The notes beneath the pieces are model-generated. The model ran no database searches. It was not told where the DNA came from and saw only the letters and a program-made list of their open reading frames with translations. The position numbers and the translations under genes are program-made. From Alphaproteobacteria bacterium (lineage in GTDB: Bacteria; Pseudomonadota; Alphaproteobacteria; Thalassobaculales; Thalassobaculaceae), in NCBI GenBank assembly GCA_028822575.1, contig JAPKDN010000063.1:1-10443 (forward strand): DNA of 10,443 nucleotides, in the 5' to 3' direction. Below, piece by piece: positions 7,091-10,443 of the stretch; position 1 is the stretch's first letter, and every line of letters starts with the position of its first letter.

Positions 7091-7914
7091 GCCGCAAGGT
7101 CTCTTTCTCTCTGAATAACCTCACTCGCCAAATGAATATACGCCCGGGACCCGGCACAACGTAGATCATAAATCAGGACTGGCAACCCATGAGACGGTGC
7201 TTCCGAGACCCGGACATTACGGGGAATGACGGTTTGGTAAACCTTTTCGCCCAAATGTTCGCGTACGTCCGCAGCGACCTGTTCGGAAAGATTATTCCGA
7301 CCGTCAAACATCGTCAAAACCACACCTTGGATGTCCAAGCCCGGGTTGAAGGACTTGCGAACCCGTTCTACCGTTTTCAGCAGCATGCTGAGGCCTTCCA
7401 ATGCATAAAATTCGCACTGTAAAGGCACCAAAACCGCGTCCGAGGCCACGAAAGCATTCAGCGTCAACAAGCCAAGCGACGGCGGGCAGTCGATAAAGAT
7501 ATAGTCATATCGAGCGCCTTCCCCCTCCAGGTGCCGCACCATGGCCTCCCTCAAGCAATATTCCCGATCATCAGTGTTGACCAGCTCGATTTCCGCGCCC
7601 GACAGATGCGCCGAGCTGGGAACAATCCAAAGGCCGGGGACGGTGGTTTCCTCTGTGGCCCCGGCCAATGACGTCGATCCGGTTAATACCGCGTATGAAT
7701 CGGTATTTCGTCCTGTGCGCGGTATCCCTAGCCCAGTACTGGCATTTCCTTGCGGGTCCAGGTCAACGACGAGAACCTTCATATTGCAGGCAGCCATCGC
7801 GGTCGCGAGATTAATAGCAGTAGTGGTTTTACCAACGCCGCCTTTTTGATTCGCTACCGATAGTATCCTCGGCGCACGTTCCCCAGAAACCTTAATCAAT
7901 GAGTGTAGGCCCAT
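7087..7914 (-). CDS. parA: Chromosome-partitioning ATPase ParA (Soj)
   Basis: 275-residue P-loop ATPase of the ParA/MinD (SIMIBI) family. ATP-bound dimers coat the nucleoid and pull ParB-parS complexes apart on hydrolysis. The deviant Walker A KGGVGKTT (24-31) includes the signature lysine. Walker A' is VLVVDLDPQGN (47-57), and Walker B lies in YIFIDCPPSLG (138-148). VPLQCEFYALEG (163-174) is typical of chromosomal ParA/Soj. No N-terminal helix-turn-helix domain is present, which separates it from plasmid type Ia ParA. The ATG at 7914 has GGAGGG (7923-7928) 8 bases upstream, located within rsmG. The gene overlaps the rsmG 3' end by 23 bases and parB by 4. Confidence 0.98.
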   Translation of the reverse strand: MGLHSLIKVSGERAPRILSVANQKGGVGKTTTAINLATAMAACNMKVLVVDLDPQGNASTGLGIPRTGRNTDSYAVLTGSTSLAGATEETTVPGLWIVPSSAHLSGAEIELVNTDDREYCLREAMVRHLEGEGARYDYIFIDCPPSLGLLTLNAFVASDAVLVPLQCEFYALEGLSMLLKTVERVRKSFNPGLDIQGVVLTMFDGRNNLSEQVAADVREHLGEKVYQTVIPRNVRVSEAPSHGLPVLIYDLRCAGSRAYIHLASEVIQRERDLAA

Positions 7915-8530
7915 GGAATATGCCCTCCAGTCGGACTATTTTAGCGGCACTATCGGAAGCGCTTTTTACCAATTTATACCTCATATTCCACCGTTTTTTC
8001 GCGGTAGTCAATTCTTCGTCCACGGTCCTCCCCTTCGGAAAGAGGCAAACGGACGCCTCGCCAACGTACGGCCTCGCATAATTTAGCAATACATCTAGCG
8101 AAGCACAGGCTCTAGACGTCACTACATCATATTGTTCCGGGGATACTTTCTCGATTCTGTCGTTGATAATCGTCACTGCGGTCGATGTTTCACGTGAAAC
8201 TTCTCGTAAGAACATGCATTTACGGTGATCGGACTCAACGAGCACCACGTTTCGCACGCCCAAGATGGCCAAAACCATACCCGGGAATCCAGCGCCGCTC
8301 CCTATATCGAGGAGGGAGTTTGAATTTGATGGAATCAAACTTTGCAACTGTCCACTATCAAGAAAATGACGACGCCAGCAATCCCTCAAACTCTTAGGCG
8401 AAACTAAATTTATTGCTCGCTGCCATTTCGCCAACAATATACTGTATATTATTAAACGATCCAACGTTTCACGTGAAACACTCAACGCCTGCCCGAACGC
8501 CTTGGCGCTAAGTATTTCCTCGTCTATCAT
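7892..8530 (-). CDS. rsmG: 16S rRNA (guanine527-N7)-methyltransferase RsmG (GidB)
   Basis: 212 residues, the usual family length. It transfers a methyl group from S-adenosylmethionine to N7 of G527 in the 530 loop of 16S rRNA; in other bacteria, loss gives low-level streptomycin resistance. The substrate-positioning segment [19 protein letters not shown] (41-59) precedes the SAM-binding motif [12 protein letters not shown] (73-84). [17 protein letters not shown] (136-152) and LFPKG (163-167) complete the fold. The ATG overlaps the mnmG stop as ATGA, and a strong GGGAGGT (8539-8545) lies 8 bases upstream. Two parS sites are embedded in the coding sequence, each encoding VSRET (18-22 and 111-115). 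The gene therefore also carries centromere function for the downstream parAB. Confidence 0.97.
   Translation of the reverse strand: MIDEEILSAKAFGQALSVSRETLDRLIIYSILLAKWQRAINLVSPKSLRDCWRRHFLDSGQLQSLIPSNSNSLLDIGSGAGFPGMVLAILGVRNVVLVESDHRKCMFLREVSRETSTAVTIINDRIEKVSPEQYDVVTSRACASLDVLLNYARPYVGEASVCLFPKGRTVDEELTTAKKRWNMRYKLVKSASDSAAKIVRLEGIFHGPTLID
8186..8201. other. parS: parS centromere site 1, inside rsmG
   Basis: TGTTTCACGTGAAACT matches the widely conserved bacterial parS 16-mer TGTTTCACGTGAAACA at 15 of 16 positions. The 14-base core GTTTCACGTGAAAC is a perfect palindrome. It is read on the minus strand as Val111-Thr115 of RsmG. It should bind the ParB encoded about 1.1 kb away. Confidence 0.93.
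8465..8480. other. parS: parS centromere site 2, inside rsmG
   Basis: CGTTTCACGTGAAACA matches the parS consensus at 15 of 16 positions and has the same perfect 14-base palindromic core as site 1, from which it lies 279 bases away. It encodes Val18-Thr22 of RsmG, the same VSRET as site 1 in the same frame. Confidence 0.93.
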
Positions 8531-10416
8531 TTTGTGATACCTCCCGACACCCCCTTGCCCGCCGAAGATTTCACGTGACGCATAAGCGCCAAGATTGCCG
8601 CCGGCGTAACCCCAGGAACCCTCGCTGCTTGCCCAAGACTCCCTGGTCGAGAAGCAATCAGCGCCTCCTTTACTTCATTTGAAAGACCACCAATCCCGTC
8701 ATAGTCGATGCTTTCGGGGAGGATCAAACCCTCATCCCGGCGATATGATTTAATATCCGCGTCCTGGCGAGCCAAATACCCAGAATAGAGAGAATCAGTC
8801 CGCAAGGTTTCCAGTATCCCTAGATCAATGGACAATACTTCCGGCCATACTCTTCCAAGCTCCTCTATGGAAACTTTGGTTTGGCCTAAAACTTCAAAGG
8901 CCGACCGAGGCACGCCATCCAGATTCATGTCCAGGCCAGCCCCTCGTAGCAGGTTGGGCGAAGCTCTAAGTGAATCAAGAGTTTTACGAGCACGGTCAAT
9001 CGATCCCAACTTATCACCAAATCGTTTTCGACGAGCAGCGCTTACACACCCTATGTCGATTCCTTTTTGTGTCAGGCGCCTATCGGCATTATCCGCACGC
9101 AACCTCAACCGATATTCAGCTCTCGACGTGAACATCCTATACGGCTCACGTGCCCCCTTAGTTACAAGGTCGTCTACTAGAACGCCCAAATAGCCTTCCG
9201 CCCGGTCCACCACGAACCCCGGCTGTCCCGCCTTGGCCCCACGAAGCGCCGCGTTGATCCCAGCAATCAACCCTTGGGCTGCAGCCTCTTCATACCCCGT
9301 CGTACCATTAATCTGCCCGGCGAAATAAAGGCCTGCGACTCTGCGGGTTTCGAGCGTCTCCCTCAGCTCCCGGGCATCCACGTGATCATATTCAATCGCG
9401 TAACCGGGCCGCAAAACACGCGCCGTCTCAAGACCCGGTATAGTGCTAATAAAGGCTTTTTGAACATCTTCTGGTAACGAGGACGAAATACCGTTGGGAT
9501 ATACCCAGTCAGTTTCCAATCCCTCTGGTTCAAGAAATACTTGATGACTATCGCGATCCCCAAACCTCACAACCTTATCCTCTATGGACGGACAGTATCG
9601 CGGCCCTACACCCTCAATCCGCCCCGCGTACATGGGTGATTTATCAAGGTTCTCAGCGATAATCTTGTGGGTCTTTGGCGTGGTCCTTGTTATGTGACAC
9701 GGTATTTGTGGCACCTGGATCGAATCCGTCAAGTTTGACATGGGCTCCGGGGGCGTGTCGCCCCGCTGTTCCTCGAGCTGGCTCCAATTAATGGTCTTAC
9801 CGTCCAACCGGGCCGGTGTTCCGGTTTTCAAGCGACCAAGACGAAACCCAATCCGCTCCAGGGTTACGGAGAGCCCAAGAGATGGCGCGTCCCCTATTCG
9901 CCCAGCTGGTATTCGCTCTTCCCCCCTGTGTATAACGCCGCGCAGAAACGTCCCTGTCGTCAAGATGATGTTTTCAGACTGAACCACGCGCCCATCGCCA
10001 CAGACCACGCCCTTAACCTTTTTGTCCTCATGGCAAAGAATATCCTCAACTGCGGCTTCCTCGATTGAGAGATTTTCTTGGGACGTCAGCATTCCCTGGA
10101 CCGCCTCACGGAACAGGCGACGGTCTGCCTGAGCCCTAGGGCCGCGGACCGCTGGCCCCTTGCTTCTGTTGAGAACTCTAAACTGTATTCCGGACAAATC
10201 AGTGGCCCGCGCCATGATCCCGTCAAGGGCGTCAATTTCACGAACAAGGTGCCCTTTTCCAAGGCCCCCTATAGCGGGATTACACGACATCTCCCCGATT
10301 GTTGAAATTTTATGCGTCAGAAGCAACGTTTCTGCGCCCATTCGCGCCGCGGCAGCGGCGGCCTCGCAACCCGCGTGGCCCCCTCCAATCACCACCACAT
10401 CGTACCATCGACGCAT
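8527..10416 (-). CDS. mnmG: tRNA uridine-5-carboxymethylaminomethyl modification enzyme MnmG (GidA)
   Basis: 629 residues, the same length as E. coli MnmG. With MnmE it installs the carboxymethylaminomethyl (or aminomethyl) group on C5 of the wobble uridine U34 in several tRNAs, using FAD, NADH and a methylene-tetrahydrofolate-derived carbon. The N-terminal dinucleotide-binding fold is [14 protein letters not shown] (7-20). The redox/catalytic cysteines conserved in the family correspond to Cys45 in [16 protein letters not shown] and Cys275 in [29 protein letters not shown] is the second FAD-contacting motif, and the C-terminal helical domain that contacts MnmE and tRNA is complete. The ATG at 10416 has GGAGGGG (10425-10431) 8 bases upstream. 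Its stop overlaps the rsmG start (ATGA). Upstream lies outside the window; mnmE is a common neighbour there. Confidence 0.98.
   Translation of the reverse strand: MRRWYDVVVIGGGHAGCEAAAAAARMGAETLLLTHKISTIGEMSCNPAIGGLGKGHLVREIDALDGIMARATDLSGIQFRVLNRSKGPAVRGPRAQADRRLFREAVQGMLTSQENLSIEEAAVEDILCHEDKKVKGVVCGDGRVVQSENIILTTGTFLRGVIHRGEERIPAGRIGDAPSLGLSVTLERIGFRLGRLKTGTPARLDGKTINWSQLEEQRGDTPPEPMSNLTDSIQVPQIPCHITRTTPKTHKIIAENLDKSPMYAGRIEGVGPRYCPSIEDKVVRFGDRDSHQVFLEPEGLETDWVYPNGISSSLPEDVQKAFISTIPGLETARVLRPGYAIEYDHVDARELRETLETRRVAGLYFAGQINGTTGYEEAAAQGLIAGINAALRGAKAGQPGFVVDRAEGYLGVLVDDLVTKGAREPYRMFTSRAEYRLRLRADNADRRLTQKGIDIGCVSAARRKRFGDKLGSIDRARKTLDSLRASPNLLRGAGLDMNLDGVPRSAFEVLGQTKVSIEELGRVWPEVLSIDLGILETLRTDSLYSGYLARQDADIKSYRRDEGLILPESIDYDGIGGLSNEVKEALIASRPGSLGQAARVPGVTPAAILALMRHVKSSAGKGVSGGITK
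8567..8582. other. Degenerate parS-like sequence in mnmG 3' end
   Basis: GATTTCACGTGACGCA keeps the CACGTG centre and the flanking TTT and A but matches the parS 16-mer at only 12 of 16 positions. It lies 102 bases from parS site 2. It may be a decayed or weak ParB site, or chance; I would not call it functional from sequence alone. Confidence 0.2.
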
Positions 10417-10443
10417 ACCAACGACCCCTCCAGAACGCCAAAG

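Noticed and set aside
7892..10443. Chromosomal replication origin near the gid/par genes
   Set aside because: No DnaA-box cluster (TTATCCACA type) or AT-rich unwinding region is visible; the DNA is almost wholly coding.

Overview
The window is a chromosomal core segment from an alphaproteobacterium. Three things point there. The order mnmG-rsmG-parA-parB converging on holA-lptE-leuS-DUF3576 is typical of that class. The DUF3576 lipoprotein upstream of leuS is an alphaproteobacterial family. The porin at the left edge looks like Rhodospirillales-type porins. GC looks mid-50s percent by eye. I cannot name a genus.

Layout: (1) 1-548, minus strand: the N-terminal part of an outer-membrane porin that runs off the left edge. 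(2) 549-862: a 314-base divergent intergenic region with promoter-like elements, a 17-base imperfect direct repeat and a possible leader hairpin for the porin. (3) 863-5648, plus strand: DUF3576 lipoprotein, leuS (leucyl-tRNA synthetase), lptE (LPS-assembly lipoprotein) and holA (DNA polymerase III delta subunit). leuS and lptE overlap by 14 bases, and holA starts 19 bases after lptE. (4) 5666-10416, minus strand: mnmG, rsmG, parA and parB, each overlapping the next by 4 to 23 bases, followed by a small acidic unknown ORF. The two gene sets converge, leaving 17 bases between the holA stop and the small ORF's stop.

The minus-strand operon joins translation quality (tRNA wobble-uridine modification by MnmG, 16S rRNA m7G527 by RsmG) to chromosome segregation (ParA/ParB). 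Two near-perfect parS centromere sites, the binding sites for the ParB encoded downstream, lie inside the rsmG coding sequence. Both are read in the same frame as Val-Ser-Arg-Glu-Thr. The plus-strand set joins a housekeeping aminoacyl-tRNA synthetase, an essential LPS-transport lipoprotein and the clamp-loader delta subunit.

No mobile element, CRISPR array, rRNA, tRNA or defence system is visible. I found no clearly new system. The most unusual observation is that parB ends in an amber codon followed in the same frame by 151 sense codons covering the whole small downstream ORF. The parS pair in rsmG and the repeats upstream of the porin are the other points worth a second look.
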